From the IMG/VR virus record IMGVR_UViG_3300049927_000012, positions 1 to 38,417 of that record: a DNA stretch of 38,417 bases; one strand, given 5' to 3'. Every line of letters starts with the position of its first letter. Positions within the stretch are counted from its first letter, which is position 1. Under the pieces are notes generated by a model that saw nothing but the letters and a program-made list of their open reading frames with translations, ran no database searches and was not told where the DNA came from. Positions 23,931 to 32,062 of the stretch are shown piece by piece. The stretch comes from a virus. The position numbers were made by a program, and so were the translations under genes.

Positions 23931-24329
23931 ATGCGACAAGACCAGTACCAACGCCTGCAGGAGCTCGAGGAAAAGCTCGTCGATGTCTTCCTGTTCGAAG
24001 CCGACCCGGCGAAGTGGCCCGGCGCGGGCATCGAGCCGAACGCGATGGATCGCGACACGCGCGGCGACCGCTACTGGTGCAAGAAGAATCCGGCCGCAAC
24101 GCTGGCGCTCGCGATACGCGTGCAGGGCCTGATCCACCAGACCCAACAGCTCGGCGACACGCCGCCCCCTGGCGCGCCGGTGACCACGACCGAGCAGAGC
24201 GACGAAGAGGCAATGCACATGGACAGCGAAATCGCACGATATGAAAAGCAGGCGGCAGCGCTGCTGGACACGATGACGCGAGCCGGGCAGAAAGCGGCAT
24301 TCGATGCCCGCGCCAAGCCCAAATCCTGA
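23931..24329 (+). CDS. Putative small terminase subunit (132 aa)
   Basis: Three bases after the preceding stop and overlapping the large terminase gene by 26 bp. The N-terminus (RQDQYQRLQELEEKLVDVF) is a long helix, then RDTRGDRYWCKKNPAATLAL, a block I recall in proteins directly upstream of large terminases in related phages. The C-terminal 50 residues are another helix. Size and position fit a DNA-recognition (small) subunit like T7 gp18. No classical HTH is obvious. Confidence 0.65.
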   Translation: MRQDQYQRLQELEEKLVDVFLFEADPAKWPGAGIEPNAMDRDTRGDRYWCKKNPAATLALAIRVQGLIHQTQQLGDTPPPGAPVTTTEQSDEEAMHMDSEIARYEKQAAALLDTMTRAGQKAAFDARAKPKS

Positions 24330-25974
24330 ACGCACCTTCCTCGCGTTCTTCCTGGCATGGGCGCAGGTGCAGGGCTGGTCCGTGCCGATGCTGCACGTGT
24401 GGGTCTGCCACTGGCTCGACACCTGCGACGACTCCGAGCGCGTGCTGCTGGTCTTTCGAGGCGCGGCGAAGTCGACGATCTATGCCGTCTTCAAGGCGTT
24501 CAAGCTCTGGAAGAACCGGTCGCATCGGTCGCTGATCTGGTCGGCCGACAACGACACTGCAGGCATGCTCACCGCCGACACGCTCAACGTCCTGAGAAAT
24601 CATCCATGGTGCGGCGGCATGCTGCCAAGGAACAAGCCCGGCGCGCGGCGCTTCTGGGTGCTGGGTGCGCGCGACGCCCGCAACGCGTCGATGCGTGCGG
24701 TGGGCGTGAACACGAACGCCACCGGCGCACGCGCGGACGACGTCGACTTCGACGATTGCGAGGTAGCCGGCAACGTCGAGACCACGGAGGCCCGCGCGAA
24801 GCTGCGCCACCGGATCAGCGAGTCGACGCACATCGCCGTGCCCGGCGGCCAGAAGACCTACATCGGCACGCCGCACACCCACGATTCGATCTACATCGAG
24901 CGCGTAGCCGGCGGTGCGGCGCTGCTCAAGATCGCACTTTTCGAGCATTCGGCGCGGTTCACAAAGGACGTCAACAAGCGCACACGCTACCCGTTCCCGC
25001 ACCCGGTCGGGGATGATGGCCTGTACGTCATGGCCGGCATCTACAAGTCGGCGCGCATGCTTCAGGATGGCATCGACTACACCCGCGCCGGCGCGGAGAT
25101 CGTCTTCCGCGAGCCGCCCGACTGCGTCTTCGACATCGCCTCGAAATGCAACTGGCCCGAGCGCTTCACCCGCACTGAGATCGCCAAGCGCCGCAAGGAA
25201 ACGCTGACATTCAACGCCTGGGATTCGCAGTACCTGCTTGAGGCCAAGCCGCTGACGGAGGTGCGTTTGGACCCGTCCAGGCTGAAGGCCTACGCTGACG
25301 AGCCTATCCTTAAGCGCTCCAACCGTGAGCTGGGGATGTGGCTTGGCCAGGTGCGCATCGTCGGCGCGGCGTGCCGCTGGGATCCGTCGAGCGGAAAGCT
25401 CAAGAGCGACGTGTCCTCGCTGTCGGTCATCCTGCAGGACGATCTGGGCCGCCGCTACTGGCATCGCGCGATCGCGCTTGAAGGCGACGTGGCGATCTTC
25501 GATGAAGACGGCAAGACGATCACCGGCGGCCAGGTCATGGGTATCGTTCGCGCGGTCAAGGCGCTGCATCTACCTCGCGTCAGCGTCGAAACCAACGGCA
25601 TCGGCGGCTTCGCGCCCACGGTGCTCAAGGCCGCGCTGAAGCAGAGCCGCCTGCGCTGCGGCGTAACCGAGATCCAGAGCACCGACAAAAAGAACAAACG
25701 CATCCTCGAGGCGTTCGAAGACCCGCTGGCATCCGGGACCCTGTGGGCGCACACGTCGGTGATCGACGGCGACGCCTGGGAGCAGATGCGCGACTGGAAC
25801 CCGGCCATCAAGGATCAGCCTGACGACCACCTCGATTCTGGGGCTGGCGCCATCACGGAGACGCCGGAGCGCATCGGGCGGCTGGCTGATGCTGTGGACT
25901 GGAATCCGTCCGGTGGCCGAGACGACGATTGGCGCCCAGCAGGGGGCATGCACGAGGTGGAGCTGGAAAGCTGA
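24304..25974 (+). CDS. terL: Large terminase subunit (packaging ATPase/nuclease)
   Basis: 556 aa (T7 gp19 is 586). A Walker A-type loop FRGAAKST occupies residues 51-58; GARADDVDFDDCE (141-153) is the Walker B region with the catalytic carboxylates; GTPHTHDSIY (about 184-193) is a coupling-motif region. The C-terminal half carries the RNase H-like nuclease, with FDEDGKTITGG, VETNGIGG and a final GAGAITETPERI. It docks on the portal, pumps DNA into the head and cuts concatemers. As in T7 it lies after the internal virion genes, not before the portal. Confidence 0.92.
   Translation: MPAPSPNPERTFLAFFLAWAQVQGWSVPMLHVWVCHWLDTCDDSERVLLVFRGAAKSTIYAVFKAFKLWKNRSHRSLIWSADNDTAGMLTADTLNVLRNHPWCGGMLPRNKPGARRFWVLGARDARNASMRAVGVNTNATGARADDVDFDDCEVAGNVETTEARAKLRHRISESTHIAVPGGQKTYIGTPHTHDSIYIERVAGGAALLKIALFEHSARFTKDVNKRTRYPFPHPVGDDGLYVMAGIYKSARMLQDGIDYTRAGAEIVFREPPDCVFDIASKCNWPERFTRTEIAKRRKETLTFNAWDSQYLLEAKPLTEVRLDPSRLKAYADEPILKRSNRELGMWLGQVRIVGAACRWDPSSGKLKSDVSSLSVILQDDLGRRYWHRAIALEGDVAIFDEDGKTITGGQVMGIVRAVKALHLPRVSVETNGIGGFAPTVLKAALKQSRLRCGVTEIQSTDKKNKRILEAFEDPLASGTLWAHTSVIDGDAWEQMRDWNPAIKDQPDDHLDSGAGAITETPERIGRLADAVDWNPSGGRDDDWRPAGGMHEVELES
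25896..25929 (+). promoter_or_regulatory. Bipartite late-element copy 3 inside the terminase 3' end
   Basis: GGACTGGAATCCGTCC, 12 bases, then GACGAT, the same spacing as copies 1 and 2. It lies within the terminase reading frame (VDWNPSGG), 77 bp before the tailspike gene. Because it is also coding, chance cannot be excluded. Confidence 0.4.
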
Positions 25975-25982
25975 CCACTGGC

Positions 25983-26001
25983 CCTCGCAGCAAACGCGAG
26001 G
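25983..26001 (+). promoter_or_regulatory. Hairpin covering the tailspike ribosome-binding site
   Basis: CCTCGC-AGCAAAC-GCGAGG, a perfect 6-bp stem. The GAGG serving ATG 26007 is in the right arm, so the hairpin hides the ribosome-binding site when formed. It could lower or time tailspike translation. Confidence 0.5.
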
Positions 26002-26006
26002 CGCCA

Positions 26007-28265
26007 ATGACTGTCCCGGTCCAGACCCCCACCCAGAGCAGCACGGCCAACGGCGTCACGACGAGCTTTCCGTACGCGTTCACGATCCTTCTGGCGTCGG
26101 ATCTTGTCGTCGAAGGCGTGTTCGGTGCCATCACGACGACCTATACCTACGGTGTCGACTACACGCTGACCGGCGTTGGAACCGCAGCCGGCTCCGTCGA
26201 GTTTGCGATTTCGCCAGTGAATGGGACCCTCATCACGCGCTACCGCGACTTGCAACTCAAGCGCGATACTGATTACCAGAACAACGGCGACTTGCTGACA
26301 GACACGCTGGACTCCGACTTCGACCGGGTCTGGATGGCGCTGCAGGACAACGACCAGGCCGGAAATCTCGCGCTGCGGGTTCCGGAATCCGGCGGTGTCA
26401 CGGTGCTTCCGGTGGCAGCTTTGCGTGCCGATCGGATGCCTGCATTCAATGCGGCGGGCGATGCAATCGTCACCCCGTTCACCGCCACGCAGTTGTCCAG
26501 CGCCATCGCCTCTGCCTACGCAGCAGGCACAACGGCCGACGCCATCATCTACCTGTCTGCAGGCCCCGGCGCTGCGCCGATCTCGCTGCAGGCCTACCTT
26601 AGGCTCGGGCTCACGTTCCCCGAATCCTGCGGAGCCATCGGAGACGGCGCCTACCACCCGCTGTCCGGGTTCTTCTCGACGCTGGTGGCGGCCCAGGCGG
26701 TGTACGGCGCTGCGGCCGCCGTTGCTCTGAGCGACGACATCGACGGCGTCGTGATCCAGTCGATGCTGAACAACGGTATCCAGGTTCAATTGCGCGCGGG
26801 CGGCAGGTATCAGACAACCCGCGGAATCCAACTTCTGACGGGCTCAACCCTGATCGGCGCCAAGCGCTGGGCTGCGGCTGCTTCGACGATGAAGTACGTC
26901 GGCACGTCGACGCTCACTTACTCCGGCGCCGGCGGGGCTAACAGCTATGTCGTGCTGGCATCGACTCAGCCCGTTGGCATTCTGCCGACGGATACGAGTA
27001 CGCGAGCGCTGCAGAACTGCACCTGCAGGAATTTCACGATCGATGGCAACGATACCGCCTGGTATCCCCTGATCGAGATCCGCGCCGCCGAGGGCAACGA
27101 CTTCTCCGACCTGACGATCACGAACGGCCGCGTCTGCCACAACGTGATGGAGCTTGGCTTCGTCACGGGATCCGACCGCCGCATGATCTTCCTGGGTCGC
27201 GGCGCCGGCCTGTGGTCTGGCAAGGACGTGTGGAGCTGGGCCGTCACGACCACGGATGATCAAATCTCGATGAAGGACTGGTTCGTCAACTACATCGGTT
27301 GCGACCAGTCCGCGAACCCACTCAATCAGTTCGTGGACAGCGGAGGCTCTGCGCCAACCTCGTCGACCACCGACGTCGAGTGCGGCATGTCGATCTACGG
27401 CGCGCGCGCGATCCGCTTCATCAATTGCCAGATCAGCCAGTGCAGCGGCATTGCGTTTGTGGCGCAGCCGACATTGACCGGCCCCATCGTCGTAGATGGT
27501 GGCTACATGGAGTTCAATGGACGATCGAGCGGCGCATCGCAGCACTGGTCGACATGGACGAACACGGTGGTTGGCAGCGGCCCCGTGATCTTTCGCGAAG
27601 TCAGCTTCTCCGGTACGGCACCAGCGCATCGCATCACCGGCACGGCCCCGTCGCGAGTCGAGCGTGGCGTGCTGTTCGAGAACTGCCCACTCATGGGCAC
27701 CGTGTTCGCCGATCATTCGAACTGGAATGCGGTTCGATGCGACCAGACGATGGTCGTGACAGGCAGTGCGCCGCAGAGCGCGATTTTCACCCCCGCCGGC
27801 GTGCAATTTGGCGTAGCCACCGGCGACGCTCGGCTTTCGGTCTACCGCGAAGGCGTGACGGGTGCGGTCGCACTCGCCGGCGCGACTGTCGCTGGAACGG
27901 GCTGGACGTACAACGCCAGCAACACATTCCTGCACTGGACGCGTGTCGGCCGGCAGGTGACGTTCGGCGGAAAGATCACGCTCACCGCCAAGAGCGGCAC
28001 AGCCACGGGCGGCATCCTGATCACGGGCCTGCCGTTCAACGTCAAGACCGGGCAGGGATACAACTCGGCGATTGCCACCTCGGCCGTCTCCACGTTGACC
28101 TCTACGGTCGTCTCGCTGACGGGCCAGGTGGTACAGGCATCGACCACGATTGCGCTGTACCTGCGCACTGCTGCGGCAGCGTCCGAGACGGCGGTGGCGC
28201 TCGCTGACCTGGCGAATACGACTTCCTTCTCCTTCTCTGGCTCCTACGTGACGGATGACGCCTGA
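26007..28265 (+). CDS. Tailspike/tail fibre with T7-gp17-like N-terminus
   Basis: 752 aa. Residues 1-150 (PTQSSTANGVTTSFPYAFTI, YRDLQLKRDTDY, DTLDSDFDRVWMALQDNDQA) are the T7 gp17 N-terminal domain that anchors fibres to the tail. From about residue 210 (CGAIGDGAYHPLS) the sequence has the pectate-lyase-type right-handed beta-helix seen in tailspikes, which often degrade capsular or O-antigen polysaccharide. The C-terminal 110 residues are a beta-sandwich. It is the host-range determinant. Its catalytic residues cannot be assigned. Confidence 0.88.
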   Translation: MTVPVQTPTQSSTANGVTTSFPYAFTILLASDLVVEGVFGAITTTYTYGVDYTLTGVGTAAGSVEFAISPVNGTLITRYRDLQLKRDTDYQNNGDLLTDTLDSDFDRVWMALQDNDQAGNLALRVPESGGVTVLPVAALRADRMPAFNAAGDAIVTPFTATQLSSAIASAYAAGTTADAIIYLSAGPGAAPISLQAYLRLGLTFPESCGAIGDGAYHPLSGFFSTLVAAQAVYGAAAAVALSDDIDGVVIQSMLNNGIQVQLRAGGRYQTTRGIQLLTGSTLIGAKRWAAAASTMKYVGTSTLTYSGAGGANSYVVLASTQPVGILPTDTSTRALQNCTCRNFTIDGNDTAWYPLIEIRAAEGNDFSDLTITNGRVCHNVMELGFVTGSDRRMIFLGRGAGLWSGKDVWSWAVTTTDDQISMKDWFVNYIGCDQSANPLNQFVDSGGSAPTSSTTDVECGMSIYGARAIRFINCQISQCSGIAFVAQPTLTGPIVVDGGYMEFNGRSSGASQHWSTWTNTVVGSGPVIFREVSFSGTAPAHRITGTAPSRVERGVLFENCPLMGTVFADHSNWNAVRCDQTMVVTGSAPQSAIFTPAGVQFGVATGDARLSVYREGVTGAVALAGATVAGTGWTYNASNTFLHWTRVGRQVTFGGKITLTAKSGTATGGILITGLPFNVKTGQGYNSAIATSAVSTLTSTVVSLTGQVVQASTTIALYLRTAAAASETAVALADLANTTSFSFSGSYVTDDA

Positions 28266-28570
28266 TGGATGCACAGCACCTTCTCGAAGATCGCCGCGAC
28301 CCAGACGCGCCGGTCACGCGCTCCGACTTGGCCAACGTGCAGCGCCAGCTCGCCAGCGGCGACCTTCGCATGAACGCGATCGAGTCCGAGTTGCGCAACA
28401 ACACTTCGCTGACCGCGGACGTGAAGGCGCTGCTCGACGCCGCTCGGGTGGGTCTGAAGGTGATTGGCTGGCTGGGCACTGCAGCCGTCTGGGCTGGAAA
28501 GATCGCGGCCGGTGTCGGGGCGCTGTACGCAGCGTGGCAATTGATCCGACACGGTGCGCCGCCGAAATGA
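28265..28570 (+). CDS. Putative holin-like membrane protein (101 aa)
   Basis: Starts by TGATG overlap with the tailspike stop. Residues 18-60 are an amphipathic coiled coil (RSDLANVQRQLASGDLRMNA); residues 65-92 contain one hydrophobic helix (GLKVIGWLGTAAVWAGKIAA), with a basic tail. A single C-terminal helix after a coiled coil resembles XhlA-type lysis accessory proteins. First gene of the lysis cassette. Confidence 0.6.
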   Translation: MDAQHLLEDRRDPDAPVTRSDLANVQRQLASGDLRMNAIESELRNNTSLTADVKALLDAARVGLKVIGWLGTAAVWAGKIAAGVGALYAAWQLIRHGAPPK

Positions 28571-28758
28571 CTCCCGATCTAGAGCGCGATCCCATAAGCC
28601 GCGCTGACTGCCGGCGCGCCCTCATGACGCCGCCGCCTCAGCCGCCATCCTATGCCCCGCACCTCACGCTCGACGCGCGCCGGCTGCGCATGCTGATGGA
28701 GTGGGATTCGATCGAAGCACTGAAGCTGGCCAAGGCGGCCGGATTGGAAAAACGATGA
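28567..28758 (+). CDS. Small hypothetical protein of the lysis cassette (63 aa)
   Basis: Coupled to both neighbours by ATGA overlaps. The N-terminal half is proline-rich (MTPPPQPPSYAP); the C-terminal half is one helix (LDARRLRMLMEWDSIEALKL). No membrane segment or motif. Function unknown. Confidence 0.6.
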   Translation: MTPDLERDPISRADCRRALMTPPPQPPSYAPHLTLDARRLRMLMEWDSIEALKLAKAAGLEKR

Positions 28759-29195
28759 ACCTGATCGACAAAATCATCCGCCTCGAGGAGGACCGCAAGT
28801 ACGCTGCCTATCCCGATCCGCTGACGAACGCCGAGCCGTGGACGATCGGCGAGGGCCACACGGGCCGCGAGGTGCACAAGGGCTTGACCTGGTCGGATGC
28901 GCAGATCGACGCAGCCAAGGCGACCGACATCCTGCACGCCACCAACGGCTGCCAGGCGCATTTCCCGTGGTTCAACGACCTGGACGACGTGCGGCATGCC
29001 GTGATGGTGTCGCTGGCATTCCAGCTCGGTCTGTCGCGGCTGCTCGGCTTCGTGCGCTTCCTCGGCGCGATGCGCGACCAGCGCTGGCCGCAGGCGGCGG
29101 GCGAGTTGCGGGATTCTCTGGTCTATCGGCAGGCGCGTCTACGTATCGAGCGCGCCGCGCGCGCCATCGAAACCGGAGAGCAGCAATGGGGCTGA
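28755..29195 (+). CDS. Endolysin, T4-type lysozyme (muramidase)
   Basis: 146 aa. The catalytic E-D-T triad of T4 lysozyme is readable as E11 (RLEED), D21 (YPDP) and T30 (WTIGEGH). The following helical lobe (VRHAVMVSLAFQLGLSRLLG) is conserved. It cleaves peptidoglycan N-acetylmuramic acid-N-acetylglucosamine bonds at the end of infection. No signal or signal-anchor sequence is visible, so it needs a canonical holin for release. Confidence 0.93.
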   Translation: MNLIDKIIRLEEDRKYAAYPDPLTNAEPWTIGEGHTGREVHKGLTWSDAQIDAAKATDILHATNGCQAHFPWFNDLDDVRHAVMVSLAFQLGLSRLLGFVRFLGAMRDQRWPQAAGELRDSLVYRQARLRIERAARAIETGEQQWG

Positions 29196-29410
29196 AGCTC
29201 GTCGACAACTGGAAGCGCGCCCACCGCATGATCAGCGTGCAACTCTGCGCCATCACGGCGGCTCTACAGGCGGCTTGGCCTTCGATACCGGAAGACCTGA
29301 AGGTAGCACTGCCCGCCGGCCTGGTGCACTGGGTGTCCATCGTGCTGCTGGGTGCCGCCGTCGTCGGTAGGTTGCTGGATCAAGGTAGCGTAACGGAGCC
29401 GAAGCCGTGA
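29186..29410 (+). CDS. Putative holin (DUF7940-like, 74 aa)
   Basis: Overlaps the lysozyme 3' end. The sequence KLVDNWKRAHRMISVQLCAI followed by ALQAAW, then a second hydrophobic stretch (LVHWVSIVLLGAAVVGRLL) and LDQ is a family common in lysis cassettes beside endolysin genes. Two short transmembrane segments and a charged tail fit a small holin. The assignment rests on resemblance and position. Confidence 0.65.
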   Translation: MGLKLVDNWKRAHRMISVQLCAITAALQAAWPSIPEDLKVALPAGLVHWVSIVLLGAAVVGRLLDQGSVTEPKP

Positions 29411-30003
29411 ACCTCGAACCTGAAGCAGACGCCGCCCTGAAGTTCATGGAAGATCGCGCCGCTGGTCTGTCGCTGCGCACGAAACTGATCGCGGCCGCCT
29501 GCGTGCTGGCGCTGCTGGGGCTAGCCGCCTTCGCCTACTGGCCTGCCAAACCCATCCACGAGGAAGTGAAGGCCACCCCGCAGGCACGCCACGACGACGG
29601 CAGCGTGACGGCAGCGCAGGCCCCCGACGCGCACCCGCCGGCGCCGAAGATGGTCCTGCCGCGAGGCTCCGTTCGCGAGCGCGCCGGCAAGATCGTCGCG
29701 CACCAGGCACCCGGCGCGTCGAGCGTGGAGATCGACACCGAGTTCGTGCGCATCGGCAACCGGCGCGAGCTGCACGTCACCAGCCCGGACGGCACGATCG
29801 ACACGGCGGTGGATATTCCAATCACTCCTGAATTGATCCCGCCACCAAAACATAATTGGGCGGCTGGGATTTCATATCACGCTGACCGAGCTATCGGGGC
29901 ATGGATTGACCGCGATATTGGGAGACTGCGTGTTGGCGCTGAACTTGCAAAGGCGCCGACCGGGAAGTTTCAGGCAGAAGTCAGGGTTGGATTTGTCTTC
30001 TGA
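29407..30003 (+). CDS. Membrane-anchored periplasmic-type protein, spanin candidate (198 aa)
   Basis: Starts with GTG 29407 in the previous stop (GTGA). Residues 23-44 (RTKLIAAACVLALLGLAAFA) form one N-terminal membrane anchor; residues 48-90 are a proline-rich linker; the rest is beta-rich, ending with a FxAEVRVGFVF-type strand. An anchor plus periplasmic domain at the end of a lysis cassette suggests a spanin-like role linking inner and outer membrane, but no Rz1-like lipobox gene is found. The last 170 bp are less GC-rich than the rest. The stop abuts the oppositely oriented next gene. Confidence 0.55.
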   Translation: MNLEPEADAALKFMEDRAAGLSLRTKLIAAACVLALLGLAAFAYWPAKPIHEEVKATPQARHDDGSVTAAQAPDAHPPAPKMVLPRGSVRERAGKIVAHQAPGASSVEIDTEFVRIGNRRELHVTSPDGTIDTAVDIPITPELIPPPKHNWAAGISYHADRAIGAWIDRDIGRLRVGAELAKAPTGKFQAEVRVGFVF

Positions 30004-30276
30004 TCAACGCAGCCTGGATGCAGCGTTCGCTTTGCGGATGACAGAGGCCAATTGCCGCTCAGCCTCGGCGGAAGGCGTGTCGTCGGGGCATTCGTGGAGC
30101 GTGAACCCCGCGTAGCCTGCCGAATGGATCAGGGCTGCGGCGAAAATCAACTTCCCGGCTTGGGTATCGAGGTCGTTGAAATCGCCAGTAACGGATTCTC
30201 CATCGCCTTCGATGCGCCAGCCCTTCAGCTCGACGCTACGCACAATGCAGGTGCCGATTCGAGTTACGCGGATCAT
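30004..30276 (-). CDS. Hypothetical phage protein, end of leftward operon (90 aa)
   Basis: ATG 30276 overlaps the preceding gene's stop (ATGA) and follows a GGGAAGGG site. The first half is beta-rich (TCIVRSVELKGWRIEGDG), the second helical (DTQAGKLIFAAALIHSAGYA). No motif recognised. It ends head-on against the plus-strand gene, with both stop codons in TGATCA (30001-30006). Confidence 0.7.
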   Translation of the reverse strand: MIRVTRIGTCIVRSVELKGWRIEGDGESVTGDFNDLDTQAGKLIFAAALIHSAGYAGFTLHECPDDTPSAEAERQLASVIRKANAASRLR

Positions 30277-30551
30277 GCGCCCTTCCCCGTCTTCGCTGCG
30301 CGCACCTTGCCTGCGCGAACCCATCGAGCGATTCCCAATTTGCAGGCGCTCGTCAGGCACACGCCGTTTGCCATGCCGCGGTGAGTCTGGCGGCGCTCGC
30401 AGCCACAGAAGCATCGCCGTCTGCTCGACGAAGGAAGCGGCTCGCTGTAGCGAACATGCGCCGCCGCCGATCCGTGCTGGCCCCAGTCTTCCGTGCCGCC
30501 CTTCATGGCCGCTTTGAGCGCCGGTCGGCTGAGTTTGCTCAGGTCAACCAT
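30273..30551 (-). CDS. Small cysteine-containing basic protein (92 aa)
   Basis: A GGAG site lies eight bases before ATG 30551. The sequence has C-F-C-G-C-E around residues 47-52 and a later C pair (NGVCLTSACKLGIARW), with basic residues throughout, suggesting a zinc-binding nucleic-acid protein. Overlaps both neighbours. Function unknown. Confidence 0.65.
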   Translation of the reverse strand: MVDLSKLSRPALKAAMKGGTEDWGQHGSAAAHVRYSEPLPSSSRRRCFCGCERRQTHRGMANGVCLTSACKLGIARWVRAGKVRAAKTGKGA

Positions 30552-30873
30552 GATTCGTCTCCGTCTTAGCTGCGAGCGCCCGGTCGTCCTCGATCAGATC
30601 GAACACTTCGGCCATGGTTCGATAGGTGCCGCGAGGCGTCACGACACCTTGCCCATCCAACGCAGCCTCCCTGGCTCCGTCAGGAGCGCGGCGAGAGGCT
30701 TCCTGCCAGCCCGTCCATGCGTTGTTCACGGCGCTGTTTCTGTAGTGGATGTTCGCGCCGCTGCCGAAGGTGCTCAGGTCGCCGCATTCGCGCGCGATCC
30801 AAGCCTCGAACGCCTCCCGGCTCGCTGCCTCGGGGCTGGTGTTCATCGATGCGGGGGTGGGGGTGTTGGTCAT
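30544..30873 (-). CDS. Ead-like hypothetical protein (109 aa)
   Basis: The block EAFEAWIARECGDLS plus NNAWTGWQEASRR is common in small early-region proteins of Burkholderia and enterobacterial phages. The N-terminus is low complexity (TNTPTPASMNTSPEAAS). A GAGG site lies seven bases before ATG 30873. No known activity. Confidence 0.7.
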   Translation of the reverse strand: MTNTPTPASMNTSPEAASREAFEAWIARECGDLSTFGSGANIHYRNSAVNNAWTGWQEASRRAPDGAREAALDGQGVVTPRGTYRTMAEVFDLIEDDRALAAKTETNHG

Positions 30874-31295
30874 GCTGGAACCTCACATTCATCCGGCACG
30901 TCAAAGAATCCGAGCTGCCCCTTCCATGGCCGGAAAGGCAGCGGTTGCGGGTCGCGAAGAAGGAAGCCGTACTCGCCGACGAACCACGGCGATGCGCAAA
31001 CGGACACGCAGTCGACGATCTCGACGGAGCCGATGATCCCGCCCCGCGGCAGGTCTTCAAAAGAGAAGCCGAGCTCGCGGAGCGTGGTCATCTTGGCCCC
31101 GTCACGAGGCTCGGCTGCTTTGATGGCGCAGACGGCGAAGTCGATGGCGTCTTCGTGCTCGCCGCGCGTCATGCCCTTGGCGGCATGGATCAGGATGCGG
31201 CCTCGGAATCGCGTCGGCCAGCAGCGATTCTCCACGTCCTTACCTGCCTTGAGAATGAGGCTGGCCCACGGCTGTCGAATGCTCAGCGCTTTCAT
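30870..31295 (-). CDS. ASCH-domain protein
   Basis: 141 aa. KALSIRQPWASLILKAGKDV then ENR-x-W-x-T-x-x-RG-x-x-x-IHA (residues 2-38) is the signature of the ASCH/PUA-like fold. Members bind RNA or modified bases, and YqfB-type members hydrolyse N4-acetylcytidine. Phage copies may handle modified nucleotides or host RNA. A GAGGGG site precedes ATG 31295, and ATGA overlaps join it to both neighbours. The reaction here is not determinable from sequence. Confidence 0.85.
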   Translation of the reverse strand: MKALSIRQPWASLILKAGKDVENRCWPTRFRGRILIHAAKGMTRGEHEDAIDFAVCAIKAAEPRDGAKMTTLRELGFSFEDLPRGGIIGSVEIVDCVSVCASPWFVGEYGFLLRDPQPLPFRPWKGQLGFFDVPDECEVPA

Positions 31296-32062
31296 TGCTG
31301 CCCCTCTGCCTTGGTGGCCATAGCTGCACGGCCGATGGTGACGGCTTGGCAGATGAAATCCTCGGTGCTGTCGCAGTCATGGACTTGAATGTCTTCACCC
31401 TCCGGGTCGCGGAATGAGAGCGACCAGTCGCCGGGGCTGCATTCGAGGATCACACGGTAGCCCTCCGGCATGTGTTCCTCGATCATCATCTGAGCCTCGT
31501 GCCACTTGCGCCACTTTCGGGCGTCGTCGAATTCCCTGCCGTGCTGGTGTTTGAAATGCTGGTACGCCTCATCCCGGGCCGCTGCCTGAGTAGCGGTAGC
31601 CTGAGCGGCGAGCGCGTCGATAGCGGCATCGAAGGCGCGTTGTTGATGCTCGAACGGCGCGTTCGCGAAGAACAGTCGCTTGCACTCGGCTGCGTTTTCG
31701 AGCGGTGCCGGCTTCGCAACCTTGAGGGCAATGTGCTCTTCAAGCGAGACTTGGTCGCGATACCAGTCGGCGTCGTCGTGTACGTAGCCAAACCGGACAC
31801 AGAGCGAGCGATGGAAGTTCTTGAAGCTCGTGCGCAAGAAATCGGCATCATGCTTCGCCGCATCCCTCTCGCGCTCCAGCTCCGCAACCCTGGCTTGGGC
31901 GTCGGTGAGGCGGACGAGTGGGATCGTGTATTGCGACGGGTAGAACGAGTTTTTCTCCCAGGCCTTCTGGCTGATGTAGCTGTGCCCGTCTTCGTCGGCT
32001 TGCCACGCCACCACCGGCAGGCTGTCTGCTTGAGGTGCGGAAGGTGTGGGGTTGATGGGCAT
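31292..32062 (-). CDS. Ead/Ea22-like coiled-coil protein (256 aa)
   Basis: I chose ATG 32062, which overlaps the upstream stop (ATGA), over a far-upstream in-frame start. The order is: N-terminal domain (PVVAWQADEDGHSYISQKAW), a coiled coil (LTDAQARVAELERERDAAKH, about 53-75), then a C-terminal domain (WHEAQMMIEEHMPEGYRVIL; FRDPEGEDIQVHDCD). The mosaic layout resembles variable Ead/Ea22-type proteins of lambdoid phages, whose function is unknown. Confidence 0.65.
   Translation of the reverse strand: MPINPTPSAPQADSLPVVAWQADEDGHSYISQKAWEKNSFYPSQYTIPLVRLTDAQARVAELERERDAAKHDADFLRTSFKNFHRSLCVRFGYVHDDADWYRDQVSLEEHIALKVAKPAPLENAAECKRLFFANAPFEHQQRAFDAAIDALAAQATATQAAARDEAYQHFKHQHGREFDDARKWRKWHEAQMMIEEHMPEGYRVILECSPGDWSLSFRDPEGEDIQVHDCDSTEDFICQAVTIGRAAMATKAEGQQ

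Noticed and set aside
21699-24422. 907-codon minus-strand frame opposite the internal virion and terminase genes
   Set aside because: High GC in codon position three creates long antisense frames. Composition is Arg/His/Ala-rich and the plus strand has recognised genes.
25791-25806. Near copy of the bipartite element (GACTGGAACCCGGCC)
   Set aside because: The GACNAT half is missing at the required distance. It is coding sequence for a WNP motif, which also warns that copy 3 may partly reflect coding.
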